Assembly: GCF_020165495.1 (NCBI RefSeq) | Contig: NZ_JAIUIE010000001.1 | Location: 248,001 to 312,000, forward strand | DNA length: 64,000 bases | Source: Mesorhizobium sp. BR1-1-16 | GTDB taxonomy: Bacteria; Pseudomonadota; Alphaproteobacteria; Rhizobiales; Kaistiaceae | Reading direction: 5' to 3' | Part shown: positions 9,195 through 17,873 of the stretch, one piece after another | How positions within the stretch are numbered: position 1 is the stretch's first letter | Layout of the letters: each line of letters begins with the position of its first letter | Program-made: the position numbers and the translations under genes | The notes under the pieces: model-generated | Told to the model about the DNA's origin: nothing | Databases searched by the model: none | Seen by the model: only the letters and a program-made list of their open reading frames with translations

Positions 9195-9244
9195 CGCACT
9201 GGCGGCCTGATGACTGCAGTAGGACGCCCGAGGAATCAAGAAGT

Positions 9245-9257
9245 AATTCTAAGAATT
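9245..9257. promoter_or_regulatory. AATTC-TAA-GAATT palindrome upstream of exbB
   Basis: A 13-bp inverted repeat in an AT-rich stretch (about 9235-9290) that differs from the GC-rich surroundings. It superficially resembles the TTCTAA/TTAGAA character of Irr-type elements but does not match the full consensus. It could equally be promoter AT-richness or the downstream end of the GGDEF-EAL transcript. Confidence 0.25.
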
Positions 9258-9335
9258 GAAAGATTAGATTTTGAATAATAACAAAGAAGGGCCGACTGGC
9301 ATCGCCTGGAGCCTGCGGTTTCGTCGGCTTGCCGA

Positions 9336-11642
9336 TCAGGCTCTCGCGGCGCGGCGCCCGGCAGAGCGCGTCGCGAAGCTCCCAATGAACGAGGGAACGG
9401 CTTCGGCGGGGAGCGGCTCCGAGATGAGGTAACCCTGAACGAGGTGACAATCCAAACCCCGGATCGCCTCCATTTCGGCGCGGGTTTCGACGCCTTCGGC
9501 AACGATGTCGAGGCCGAGGGCCGTCGCCAGCGCGACCATCGACCGAACCACGGCTGCCGTCTTCGGGCTGCTATCGAGGTCGGTCACGAAGGTCCGGTCG
9601 ATCTTCAGCGTGTCGCAGGGCAGGGTGATGAGGTGGGTCAGCGATGCGAAGCCGGTGCCGAAATCGTCGAGCGCAACAGAAAATCCGAGTTCGCGCAGCG
9701 CTGTGAGCGTCGCCACCATCTTCTCGCCATCGCGCGATACCACGGTGGTTTCCGTCACCTCGATAGAGAGTTGGCTGCTCGAAAGACCGCGCAGTGCCAT
9801 CTTCCGGTGGAGATCTGCGGCGAAGGCCTCGCTTCGCAGATCGAAGGCCGTCACGTTGAGGCTCACATGCAGCGGAATGGCGCTTCCGCGCCATTTGCTG
9901 AGGTCCTGCGTGACCTGGTCGATCATTGTCGCGGTGATGGCACGGGCGAGATCGGGCTCGTCGAAGGCCTCGATGAACCGGGCCGGCGTGAGGATGCCTT
10001 CGGTCGGATGATGCCAGCGCGCGAGCGCCTCGAAACCGACGAGCTGCTCGGTCCTGAGGTCGAGAAGCGGCTGATAATGGGGCCTGACCTCGCCAGCGAG
10101 GATGCCGCGCGCCAGCGATTGCATCAGCCGTGTCCGCCGATCGGCCTCGGCGCGCATCGCCGGCTCGAAGAAGACCGGGCGGGCGCGTCCGTTGCGCTTC
10201 GCGCGATAGACGGCGAGGTCCGCCGCGGCCATCAGCTCCATTTCGCCCTGTGCGTCGCCGGGAAAGACGGCGATGCCGGCACTGATGCTCACCGGTACAT
10301 CCTGGCGCAAGACCGTCAGCGGCCGCATCACCTCGGCCAGCATCCGGGCAACGGCGCTCTGGGCTGCTTCGGCATCGATGGCGTCGATGAGCAGGACGGC
10401 GAACTCGTCGCCGCCAAGCCGTCCCGCGACATCGGTCGAGCGGATGGTTCGTGTCAGGCGCGCCGAGACCTCGCGCAGGACGACATCGCCAGTGCTGTGT
10501 CCGAAGCGATCATTGATGTCCTTGAAATGGTCGACATCCAGAATGCAAAGGGCCACCCGACGCCCCGTGCGCCGGGCGTCTTCGATGATCTGGTGAAAGC
10601 GCGTCTCGAAATAGCTGCGGTTTGGCAGATCGGTAAGGCTGTCGAAGCGGGCGCGGTAGATCAGTTCGGCTTCGAGCGCTCGGTTGCGCTCGATTTCGGC
10701 GCGTAGTTCGCCGGACGACGCTTCGATCGCCTCGTTGGTTGCGCGGAGATTCTCGGCTTGCAGTGCGAGCAGTCGGTTGGCCGTGAGCAGTTCGTTGCGC
10801 TGGCGCTCGATCGCGCGCGCAGCTTTACGCTGGGGTCCCAGATCGACATTGGTCACGGTCAGTCGATCGCCGTTCGGCGCGATGCGCAGTTGCCGCTCGA
10901 CGATCTCGCCGTGCTGCGAGTAGCGCGTCTCGAAGACGTCGCGCTGCTGGCTTTCGACGGCGGCGATCATCCGCTGCAAGATGCCGTTGGTAGCGGCAAT
11001 AGGGAAGTTCTGGATCAAGGACGTGCCGATGACCGCATCCGGCTCTCTCTTCATCCTTGATGCGCCTTCGGCGTTGATGGCGATCGTCTTGAAATCGCAG
11101 ATCCCGCCGGTCTCGTCGCGAACCGCTTCCATCACGCTGATGCTGTCGGTACTGGCGTTGAACACCGACCGCATCAGGTCTTTTGCGTCCTCGCGGCTGC
11201 GCACATAGACGACGAGTTCCCGGGTCGTGCCGGTTCGAACTGGCAGAAGCAGGCGCTCATTGGTGCCGATCGAATTGAGACCGATATGGTCCTGGACAGC
11301 GAGACGCGGCCGTTCACCCCGAACGGCATCGGTATAGCGCCGCACGAAGGGCTGGACGCCGGGATTATCCAGGTCTGACAGGCGCCGTCCGGTGGGATCA
11401 TGGCCGAACAGCGAGATGATGGTTGAGCCGACCTGGCGATAGACCAATGTGCCGTCGACAGGCGAAAGGATCATCAGCCGGTCCGCGATCTTGCCGGCTG
11501 GACCGGCGAGAAACGTCGCACGCTCGGGAATGCCACAGGCATCGGCTTCTGCAGCTTTCCAGGCCGCCAGCAGGTCGCGCACGTCGCAGAAATGCGTCGC
11601 GTCGTCGATGCTCCCTTCGATATCGTTGACAGCCCCGATCAC
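9336..11642 (-). CDS. PAS-GGDEF-EAL cyclic-di-GMP enzyme
   Basis: A 768-residue soluble protein without TM segments. A PAS-like domain occupies about residues 50-150 and a second PAS about 155-265, followed by a helical linker (about 270-328). The diguanylate cyclase domain has intact GGDEF at 410-414 and an RxxD inhibitory site (RSTD 401-404) exactly five residues before it. The phosphodiesterase domain has EAL at 538-540 and keeps the catalytic set (LNVTAF Asn, EVTE Glu, ALDDFGTG, LKIDRTF, AEGVE, QGY). Both activities therefore look possible and may be switched by the PAS domains. The start is a GTG at 11642 without a strong ribosome site, so the N-terminus is uncertain. Confidence 0.9.
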   Translation of the reverse strand: MIGAVNDIEGSIDDATHFCDVRDLLAAWKAAEADACGIPERATFLAGPAGKIADRLMILSPVDGTLVYRQVGSTIISLFGHDPTGRRLSDLDNPGVQPFVRRYTDAVRGERPRLAVQDHIGLNSIGTNERLLLPVRTGTTRELVVYVRSREDAKDLMRSVFNASTDSISVMEAVRDETGGICDFKTIAINAEGASRMKREPDAVIGTSLIQNFPIAATNGILQRMIAAVESQQRDVFETRYSQHGEIVERQLRIAPNGDRLTVTNVDLGPQRKAARAIERQRNELLTANRLLALQAENLRATNEAIEASSGELRAEIERNRALEAELIYRARFDSLTDLPNRSYFETRFHQIIEDARRTGRRVALCILDVDHFKDINDRFGHSTGDVVLREVSARLTRTIRSTDVAGRLGGDEFAVLLIDAIDAEAAQSAVARMLAEVMRPLTVLRQDVPVSISAGIAVFPGDAQGEMELMAAADLAVYRAKRNGRARPVFFEPAMRAEADRRTRLMQSLARGILAGEVRPHYQPLLDLRTEQLVGFEALARWHHPTEGILTPARFIEAFDEPDLARAITATMIDQVTQDLSKWRGSAIPLHVSLNVTAFDLRSEAFAADLHRKMALRGLSSSQLSIEVTETTVVSRDGEKMVATLTALRELGFSVALDDFGTGFASLTHLITLPCDTLKIDRTFVTDLDSSPKTAAVVRSMVALATALGLDIVAEGVETRAEMEAIRGLDCHLVQGYLISEPLPAEAVPSFIGSFATRSAGRRAARA

Positions 11643-11688
11643 ATCGCCCTCATGATTGGCCGTGCAGACCTGCGTCAGGTTACCCGAA

Positions 11689-11702
11689 TTGACTTAAGTC
11701 AA
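11689..11702. promoter_or_regulatory. Perfect palindrome between GS-like and GGDEF-EAL genes
   Basis: TTGACTTAAGTCAA is a perfect 14-bp palindrome 4 bp beyond the stop of the glutamine-synthetase-family gene and 46 bp before the GGDEF-EAL start. Its half-site TTGACT resembles a -35 box, so it may be an operator overlapping a promoter rather than a terminator (no GC stem or T tract). Confidence 0.4.
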
Positions 11703-11706
11703 GCTT

Positions 11707-13068
11707 TCAGGCGAGCCGCAAGTAAAGCTGAAAATCAAGATCGGGAATTTCGGCGAAGAACCGTTCGCACTCGGCTTCCTTGATGGTCAGGAAGAGATCG
11801 ACGAAGCGCGCACCCAGTCGTCGCGGCAGGAAGTCTGAGACGCGCGCCGCAGCGAGCGCGCCATGCCAGGTCGTCGGCAGGCTCGGAGCGATCTGCTCAT
11901 AGCCGTTGCCGACGATCGGCGGGCCGGGGTCGATCGCCTTCTCGATGCCTTCCAGCATGCCGGCAAGGACTGTCGCGAGCGCAACATAGGGGTTGGCGTC
12001 CGCGCCACAGACGCGCTGCTCGAGGTGGCGGCTCGCGGGCGGGCCGGCAGTGACGCGAACGGGCACGGAACGGTTGTCGATCGCCCAGGCCGGCCCGACG
12101 GGGGCATAGGAATTGGCTTTAAAGCGGCGATAGGAATTGGCATTCGGCGCGAACATCGCAATGCTCTCGGCCATGGTCGCAAGAAGGCCGCCGATCGCGT
12201 GCTTCAGCAGCGGATTGGCCTCGCCTTCTCCGGCAAAGAGATTGTTGCCCTCGGCATCGGCGAGGCTGGCATGGACATGCATGCCGCTGCCGGAAAAGCC
12301 TGCATAGGGCTTGGCCATGAAGGTCGCGACATAGCCGTGCTTTTCGGCGACGCCCTTGACGAGCCGCTTGAAGAGGATGGCGTCGTCGGCAGCGCGCAAG
12401 GCGTCGGTCTGATGGCCCAGCACGATCTCGAACTGCCCTGGGGCATATTCCGAAATCAGCGTTCTCGCCGGCAGGCCCATCGCCTTGGCCCCGGCATAGA
12501 CCTCATCGAGAAAGGGCGAGAAATCCTCGAGATCCTGCAGGAGATAGGCCTGCAAGCGCTCCTGGCGGAAGCCGCTCTTTCCGAGCGGCGGGCGCGGCCG
12601 CCCTTCCAGCATGGCGGCGCGGTCGATCAGATAGAATTCAAGCTCGATCGCGACGACCGGATGATAGCCTGCTTCGATGAGCGCAGACGCGGTGCGCGAG
12701 ACCGCATGGCGGGGATCGGCATCGCTCGGGCTTCCGTCTTTCTCGAACGAGGTCAACACCATCTGGGCGGTCGGCACCGCGAGCCATGGCGCCGCGGTCA
12801 GCGTCCCGGCAACGGGAATGCAATCGCGGTCTGAATCACCTTCGTCCCAGACGAGCCCGGTTTCCTCGACATCGGCCCCGGTGATGTCGAGCGAGAGGAT
12901 CGAGCAGGGCAGGGGCCGGCCATGCCGGAAAGCGCCGACCAGCTCCTCGCGGCGCAGGATCTTGCCGCGCTGCACGCCGCTCGGATCGGTGATGAAAGCC
13001 TCGAACTGCTCCACCTCGGGATGCGCGGCGAGGAAGGCCTCGGCCTCCTGCGGATCGAATCGATTCAT
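11707..13068 (-). CDS. Glutamine synthetase family ligase (polyamine/GlnA-like)
   Basis: A 453-residue member of the glutamine-synthetase superfamily, which joins glutamate to ammonia or to an amine such as putrescine using ATP. The catalytic-domain signature KPYAGFSGSGMHVHASL and the ATP-site segment NSYRRFKANSYAPVGPAWAIDNR are intact. The N-terminal beta-grasp region reads VEQFEAFITDPSGVQRGKIL, typical of gamma-glutamylputrescine-synthetase-like (PuuA/GlnT) members rather than housekeeping GlnA. No other polyamine genes are adjacent, so the substrate is open. ATG 13068 begins the conserved region; an in-frame extension to 13149 lacks family similarity. Confidence 0.85.
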   Translation of the reverse strand: MNRFDPQEAEAFLAAHPEVEQFEAFITDPSGVQRGKILRREELVGAFRHGRPLPCSILSLDITGADVEETGLVWDEGDSDRDCIPVAGTLTAAPWLAVPTAQMVLTSFEKDGSPSDADPRHAVSRTASALIEAGYHPVVAIELEFYLIDRAAMLEGRPRPPLGKSGFRQERLQAYLLQDLEDFSPFLDEVYAGAKAMGLPARTLISEYAPGQFEIVLGHQTDALRAADDAILFKRLVKGVAEKHGYVATFMAKPYAGFSGSGMHVHASLADAEGNNLFAGEGEANPLLKHAIGGLLATMAESIAMFAPNANSYRRFKANSYAPVGPAWAIDNRSVPVRVTAGPPASRHLEQRVCGADANPYVALATVLAGMLEGIEKAIDPGPPIVGNGYEQIAPSLPTTWHGALAAARVSDFLPRRLGARFVDLFLTIKEAECERFFAEIPDLDFQLYLRLA

Positions 13069-13408
13069 GCCCTGGCCTCGCTTGCGCCGGCGACGATGTC
13101 GGAGGCCTCCGCTATCAAAAGGACGGGAGGTTCGACGATATCGCCACATGTCGCAGGTGATGCCAGTACCCGCGGCAACGGCAAGCCGCCGGGATCACGA
13201 TCATGCGCGCGCTCCGAGCGCGCCTTTGAAGCCGGGAGATCAGACGGGATGGCTGCGGATTCGCGCGCTAGGCCGACATTTGCCTTGCCGCTGAGATCAT
13301 CGATGGAATGCAATTGACGCTCTTGGCCCCCGATGCTTCGGGCCAGCATAGCGCACAGTTTCGGCGGAATTGAAGGCCCCGCGCGCCTTACGTGCGGGGC
13401 CGCCCGAT
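13069..13408. other. Intergenic region upstream of GS-like gene, no gene seen
   Basis: About 340 bp without a convincing coding frame. It holds the 12-bp palindrome CGGAGGCCTCCG at 13100-13111 (32 bp before the GS-like start), a GC stem-loop GCGCGCT-CCG-AGCGCGC at 13205-13221, and the terminator-like hairpin described separately at 13375-13401. Short frames on either strand show no family resemblance. Confidence 0.5.
13375..13401 (-). terminator. Hairpin after the 68-residue protein gene
   Basis: GGCCCCGC (13375-13382) pairs with GCGGGGCC (13394-13401) around an 11-nt loop, starting 7 nt after the stop codon of the minus-strand gene. The following minus-strand bases are only moderately T-rich, so termination efficiency is uncertain. 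Confidence 0.5.
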
Positions 13409-13615
13409 CTATTCGGCGGCGCCGAGGGCAAAGGCGGGCGCCAAGCGACGCCGGACCTTGCGGGCGGCACGCTCAGCCGCGATCGCGTCGGGGAACATCA
13501 TCCCTTCCAGCGCAGCAAAGGTGCGCTCCAGGGCGTGGAATGCGAAGGCGCGGCCGGATTTCACCAGAATACCCGCGGCTTTGTCGTCGATTTCGATGAT
13601 GTAGTTGTCGAACAC
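13409..13615 (-). CDS. Small hypothetical protein, 68 residues
   Basis: Not recognised. The predicted protein begins (M)FDNYIIEIDDKAAGILVK, has a mixed alpha/beta look, a FHALERTFAALEG segment and a basic C-terminal helix ending KVRRRLAPAFALGAAE. There is no membrane segment or cysteine. The start is a GTG at 13615: GGAGG lies 6 nt upstream, far better than the longer frame to 13672, which has no ribosome site. A GC hairpin follows the stop by 7 nt. Tidy signals at both ends support a real gene. Confidence 0.6.
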   Translation of the reverse strand: MFDNYIIEIDDKAAGILVKSGRAFAFHALERTFAALEGMMFPDAIAAERAARKVRRRLAPAFALGAAE

Positions 13616-14290
13616 CGATAGCCTCCATTCGCCAACCTCGTTCCAAGCAAGGACCGGGCCACGATTGAGCAATTGTTTTCGAAGGTCGGGTCAGCCGAAG
13701 GGAAGCCCATCGGCCGGCTCGTTCCAATGCAGGACGTCAGGCTTGGTTCCGCCCGCCGCGACAGCGGACACGATGCGCGGATTGGGTGTTCGCGGACATG
13801 AGATCGAGGGTCAACGGAAGCCTCCTCGTGAAGAGATTTTCCGCCACGAACCTCTTGTCCGTGGCGCTTTAGCGTTGGTTTCGCGGTGCAAGCTGTTGGT
13901 CAAATTCCCGCGGCATCGGTGCGATGCGACGCCCATATGGCGCCGATGGCCGCCTAGCTACCAGCCAAGGATTTCCGTTTTTTGACAGTTCTGGAGATGG
14001 TTTTCGCGGGCTCCTGTGACGCCCCTCGGCTGACCGGCGGGTCGGGTCCGCAAGAGCTGAACGTGCCGCAGCGGTCGGCACGGCGTGTTCTGTGCAGATG
14101 CACGGCGTCATGCTCATCGATGAGGCGGCGTCCGGCTTTAGCCGCACAACGGCAGAGCGCCGCCATTTCGTGCCGCGGCGCAGCAACGAATTGCGTTGAC
14201 TCGCGGAGGGAGCCGACGATTAACTGCACCAGAATGAATTAATGAAGCGGCGAAAACGTCGCTGCCCGATAGGGCGCAGGGAGGGTATCG
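13616..14290. other. 675-bp region without identifiable gene
   Basis: I find no protein family and no ribosome-site-supported frame on either strand. A small stem-loop CGCCACG...CGTGGCG sits at 13842-13866 just after CCTCCTC, which could be part of a small RNA or leader but is weak evidence. The right end (about 14215-14250) is AT-richer, with ATTAA and TTAAT half-sites, and is the probable promoter of the ROK gene. Confidence 0.4.
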
Positions 14291-15544
14291 GTGGAGAGGC
14301 CGGGCAACGGACGCGGGAGTAATTCCGCGCAGCTCCGACGCTATAACGAGCGGCTCGTCCTGCAGCGGCTCCGCCGCGCGGGCGAAGCCTCGAAGGCTGA
14401 TCTTGCCCGCGCCGCCGACCTCACCAACACCGCTATCGGCGGCATCATCGAGAAGCTGGTCGATCTCGGCCTGATCGAGGCGGTTGGCAAGCGTCATGGC
14501 GGCGGCCGCGGCCAGCCGGCAACAATCCTCAGGCCCAATCCGGAAGGCGCCTATGGCATCGGCGTCCGCCTCGATCGTCGGTCCATCGAAACCGTGCTGA
14601 TCAATTTTGGCGGACGCATCCTGGCGCGCCGGGACTATGACGGCGTGCTGCCGGCGCCTGAAGAAGCGCTTGCAATGGTGGCGCGCGATATCTTTGAGCT
14701 TCATGACATGCTGGCTCCGGACGCGCGGGCGCGTTTCGCCGGAATCGGGGTCGCCCAGCCCTATAATCTCGGCGCCTGGCTCGGCCGGCTCGGCCTGCCG
14801 CCGTCGGCGTTCGAACGTTGGGACGCGTTCGATTTCCCTGCCCGTCTCGAAGAGGAGACCGGGCTGCCGGTCTTCGCAGAGAATGATGGCAGCGCTGCCG
14901 CCATCGCCGAGCTCTTTTATGGCGTCGGGCGCAGCGCGGATGACTTCTTCTATCTCTTCATCGGTCCGGCGATCGGCGGCGGGATCGTGACGGGCGGCGA
15001 CTGCCTGCGTGGCAGCCACGGCAATGCTGGTGACGTCGCCGTCATGCCGGTGGCGCCGAGCCGCCTTGCGTCGGCGCCGGCACCGGTTGACGGGCGCGAC
15101 CTGCTCATCACCCGGGCGTCGCTGAACGCCCTGGCGCGCCATCTTTCCTATTATGGCGAACCCTCCGACAGTGCACTGGCGCTGGAGACTGCGTTGCGGC
15201 GGCAGCATCATGCCGTCGACGAATGGCTCGACGACATGGTCGACGCCCTCGCGCCGGCCGTCTGGTCAGCGATCGCGCTGCTCGATGTTCCGCTCGTCGT
15301 CGTCGATGCGGACATCGATGCCGGGCTCGTTGGCGCGGTGCTCAGCCGCCTCGGCGCGGCCCTTGATGCGGCAAAGCCGGAGGCGCGACGTCCTCCGCAG
15401 CTGCAGCGTGGCTCGTTCGGCCGCGACGCGGGCGCCATTGGCGCCGCGAGCCTGCCGATGTTCTATCATTTTGCACCGCGCGCCTCGATCCTGACGCGTG
15501 CGGACGACGAACGAGGGGGGAGGGACCTTCTCGTCGAAGCCTAG
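14291..15544 (+). CDS. ROK family transcriptional regulator of the sugar importer
   Basis: A 417-residue NagC/XylR-type repressor. The N-terminal winged helix-turn-helix (about residues 15-75) reads NERLVLQRLRRAGEASKADLARAADLTNTAIGGIIEKL. The C-terminal ROK fold carries an FAENDGSAAAIAEL segment and a GIVTGGD sugar-site region, but it lacks the classic CGxxGCxE zinc motif, as is common in repressor members. GTG 14291 is preceded by GGGAGGG at 6 nt. It precedes the fructose-type importer in the same orientation by 113 nt, so it likely regulates it in response to the sugar. Confidence 0.85.
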   Translation: MERPGNGRGSNSAQLRRYNERLVLQRLRRAGEASKADLARAADLTNTAIGGIIEKLVDLGLIEAVGKRHGGGRGQPATILRPNPEGAYGIGVRLDRRSIETVLINFGGRILARRDYDGVLPAPEEALAMVARDIFELHDMLAPDARARFAGIGVAQPYNLGAWLGRLGLPPSAFERWDAFDFPARLEEETGLPVFAENDGSAAAIAELFYGVGRSADDFFYLFIGPAIGGGIVTGGDCLRGSHGNAGDVAVMPVAPSRLASAPAPVDGRDLLITRASLNALARHLSYYGEPSDSALALETALRRQHHAVDEWLDDMVDALAPAVWSAIALLDVPLVVVDADIDAGLVGAVLSRLGAALDAAKPEARRPPQLQRGSFGRDAGAIGAASLPMFYHFAPRASILTRADDERGGRDLLVEA

Positions 15545-15657
15545 AATGCGGCGGTCGCTGGAGGGCGGCCGCCTGAAATCCGGGAGGAGCCGGACGTGTT
15601 GCGGGGGGACTGGTCGCTCCGCGGCGCAAGATGAAGACCGACCAGGGAGGAGAAGTC

Positions 15658-16659
15658 ATGCTCAAGAAAATCGCGCTCGCCGCCAGCATTTTGACGCTGT
15701 CGGCCATGCCGGTTCTGGCCGATGAGGTCATCGGCCTCATCACCAAGACCGAGACCAACCCGTTCTTCGTCAAGATGCGTGAAGGCGCGCAGGCGAAGGC
15801 GACAGAACTTGGCATCACACTGCAGACCGCCGCCGGCAAATACGACGGCGACAACGACGGCCAGGTGGCAGCGATCGAAAATCTGATCGCGGCTGGTGCC
15901 AAGGGCTTTGCGATCGTGCCCTCGGATTCGAAGGCCATCGTCCCGACCATCCAGAAGGCGCGGGATGCCGGCCTCAAGGTGATCGTGCTCGACACGCCGC
16001 TCGACCCGATGAACGCCGCTGACGCCACGTTCGCCACCGACAACCGCAAGGCGGGCATGCTGATCGGCGAATGGGCCAAGGGAACGATGGGTGACAAGGC
16101 CAAGGACGCGAAGATCGTGTTCCTCGATCTCGCCACCAACCAGCCGACCGTCGATTACCTGCGCGACCAGGGCTTCATGCAGGGCTTCGGCATCGACGTG
16201 AAGGACCCGAACAAGTACGGCGACGAGGACGATGCACGCATCTGCACGCACGAAATCAGCCAGGGCGACCAGGAGAAGGGTCGCACGGCGATGGAGAACG
16301 CGCTGCAGAAGTGCCCGGACGTCAACCTGATCTACACGATCAACGAGCCGGCCGCAGCGGGCGCTTGGGAAGCGCTGAAGGCCGTCGGCAAGGATGACGG
16401 CAGCGTCATGATCGTCTCGGTCGACGGCGGCTGCCCGGGCGTCAAGAACGTCCAGGCCGGCGTCATCGGCGCTACCAGCCAGCAATATCCGCTGAAGATG
16501 GCTGCGATGGCCCTCGAGGCGATCCATTCCGGTACGCTGCCGACCATCGATCCGGCCGTCGGCTTCTTCGACACCGGCGCTCAGCTCGTCACCGCCAAGC
16601 CGGTCGACGGCGTGCCCGCGATCTCGGTCGAGGAAGGCCTGAAGCTCTGCTGGGGCTGA
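15658..16659 (+). CDS. frcB: Sugar ABC transporter substrate-binding protein, FrcB-like
   Basis: A 333-residue periplasmic binding protein of the ribose/fructose class. It has a clear signal peptide (residues 1-21, ending MPVLA). The mature part closely matches the pattern of rhizobial Frc[46 protein letters not shown] and [13 protein letters not shown]. Two cysteines in ICTHEIS and LQKCPD and a GGCPG segment may form disulfides. FrcB binds fructose, with mannose or ribose as alternatives; the specificity here is inferred. GGGAGGAG lies 5 nt before ATG 15658. Confidence 0.8.
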   Translation: MLKKIALAASILTLSAMPVLADEVIGLITKTETNPFFVKMREGAQAKATELGITLQTAAGKYDGDNDGQVAAIENLIAAGAKGFAIVPSDSKAIVPTIQKARDAGLKVIVLDTPLDPMNAADATFATDNRKAGMLIGEWAKGTMGDKAKDAKIVFLDLATNQPTVDYLRDQGFMQGFGIDVKDPNKYGDEDDARICTHEISQGDQEKGRTAMENALQKCPDVNLIYTINEPAAAGAWEALKAVGKDDGSVMIVSVDGGCPGVKNVQAGVIGATSQQYPLKMAAMALEAIHSGTLPTIDPAVGFFDTGAQLVTAKPVDGVPAISVEEGLKLCWG

Positions 16660-16670
16660 GCATAGCCTGA

Positions 16671-16723
16671 GGCCGGGCCTCGGCCCGGCCGTATAGAAAG
16701 CGGGAGCCGCAGCAGCGGCTCCC
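16671..16723 (+). other. Double stem-loop between binding-protein and permease genes
   Basis: Two strong hairpins lie in the 95-nt gap: GGCCGGGCC/GGCCCGGCC (16671-16690) and GGGAGCCGC-AGCA-GCGGCTCCC (16702-16723). Neither has a T tract. Such intercistronic structures commonly stabilise or partially terminate transcripts so that binding protein outnumbers permease. Confidence 0.6.
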
Positions 16724-16754
16724 GTGGTCTGGCGACAGGGGAGGAGTTCGCCGC

Positions 16755-17873
16755 ATGAGTGACAACGCTTCGGGCTCGACGTCTGCCGAGAGCGGACTTG
16801 CCGGCGCTGACCAGTCGGTCGCCAGCTTCGACGAAAACGATGTCGGCTTTGTCCGCCGCATCCAGAGTTTCCTGCATCAATATCCGACCAGCATTCCCTT
16901 CATCGTGCTGATCATCGGCGTCGCGATCTTCTCGGTCGCCGCGCCGGGCAAGTTCTTTGCGCCCTTCAATTTCTCGCTGGTTCTTCAGCAGGTGACGATC
17001 ATCGCGGTGCTCGGCGTCGCGCAGACGCTGATCATCCTGACCGCCGGCATCGATCTCTCGGTCGGCGCGATCATGATCCTCTGTTCGGTCGTCATGGGCC
17101 GGACCGCCGTCGTCTATGGCGTCCCGGTCGAGATCGCCTTTCCGCTCGGCCTCATCTGCGGAATCGCCTGCGGCCTCGTGAACGGCTTGATCGTCACGCT
17201 GCTGCGCCTGCCGCCCTTCATCGTGACGCTCGGCACCTGGAGCATCTTCGGCGCGCTCAATGTCTGGTATTCGCGAAGCGAGACCATCCGATCGCAGGAC
17301 ATGCAAGAGGCGGCGCCGTTCCTGCAATGGACCGGATCGCTGTTCAAACCGTATGATTTCTTTTCGAAGACGCTCGGGCTCGACTGGACCTTCCTCAAGG
17401 GCTGGGTGCTGACCTACGGCTCGATCGTGATGCTGCTGGTCGCGCTCGCCGTCTGGTATATCCTGAACCGCACCGCCTTCGGCCGCCATGTCTATGCGAC
17501 CGGCGATGATCCCGACGCCGCCCGCCTTGCCGGTATCAGCACGACCAAGACGCTGATTGGCGTCTATGCGCTGGCCGGCTTCATCTGCGCCATCGCGGCC
17601 TGGGTTCTCATCGGCCGTATCGGCGGCGTCAGCCCGCAGGCCGGGCAGACCGCCAATCTCGATTCGATCACCGCCGTGGTGATCGGCGGCACCAGCCTCT
17701 TCGGCGGGCGCGGCTCGATCATCGGCACGCTGATCGGCGCGCTCATCGTCGGTGTGTTCCGCAATGGTCTCGCGCTCTCCGGTCTCGAACTGCTCTGGCA
17801 GGATTTCGCGGTCGGCGTCTTGATCATCGTTGCCGTCACCATCGACCAGTGGATCAGGAAGCTATCGGCATGA
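16755..17873 (+). CDS. frcC: Sugar ABC transporter permease, FrcC-like
   Basis: A 372-residue inner-membrane permease of the RbsC/FrcC family with about ten hydrophobic segments. The N-terminal 35 residues are cytoplasmic and acidic (ASGSTSAESGLAGADQ), an extension usual for FrcC. Conserved parts include TLIILTAGIDLSVGAIM, LLRLPPFIVTLGTWSIF, ATGDDPDAARLAGI (the ATPase-contact region) and AVVIGGTSLFGGRGSI. It forms the pore with the FrcA ATPase, whose gene overlaps its stop by 4 nt. Confidence 0.85.
   Translation: MSDNASGSTSAESGLAGADQSVASFDENDVGFVRRIQSFLHQYPTSIPFIVLIIGVAIFSVAAPGKFFAPFNFSLVLQQVTIIAVLGVAQTLIILTAGIDLSVGAIMILCSVVMGRTAVVYGVPVEIAFPLGLICGIACGLVNGLIVTLLRLPPFIVTLGTWSIFGALNVWYSRSETIRSQDMQEAAPFLQWTGSLFKPYDFFSKTLGLDWTFLKGWVLTYGSIVMLLVALAVWYILNRTAFGRHVYATGDDPDAARLAGISTTKTLIGVYALAGFICAIAAWVLIGRIGGVSPQAGQTANLDSITAVVIGGTSLFGGRGSIIGTLIGALIVGVFRNGLALSGLELLWQDFAVGVLIIVAVTIDQWIRKLSA

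Noticed and set aside
9130-9260. RirA (TGA-N9-TCA) box upstream of exbB
   Set aside because: I checked each TGA in this interval and none has TCA at the required spacing.
13954-14229. A 91-codon minus-strand frame in the gap before the ROK gene
   Set aside because: No ribosome site, no family resemblance and no hydrophobic or domain pattern; composition looks like translated non-coding DNA.
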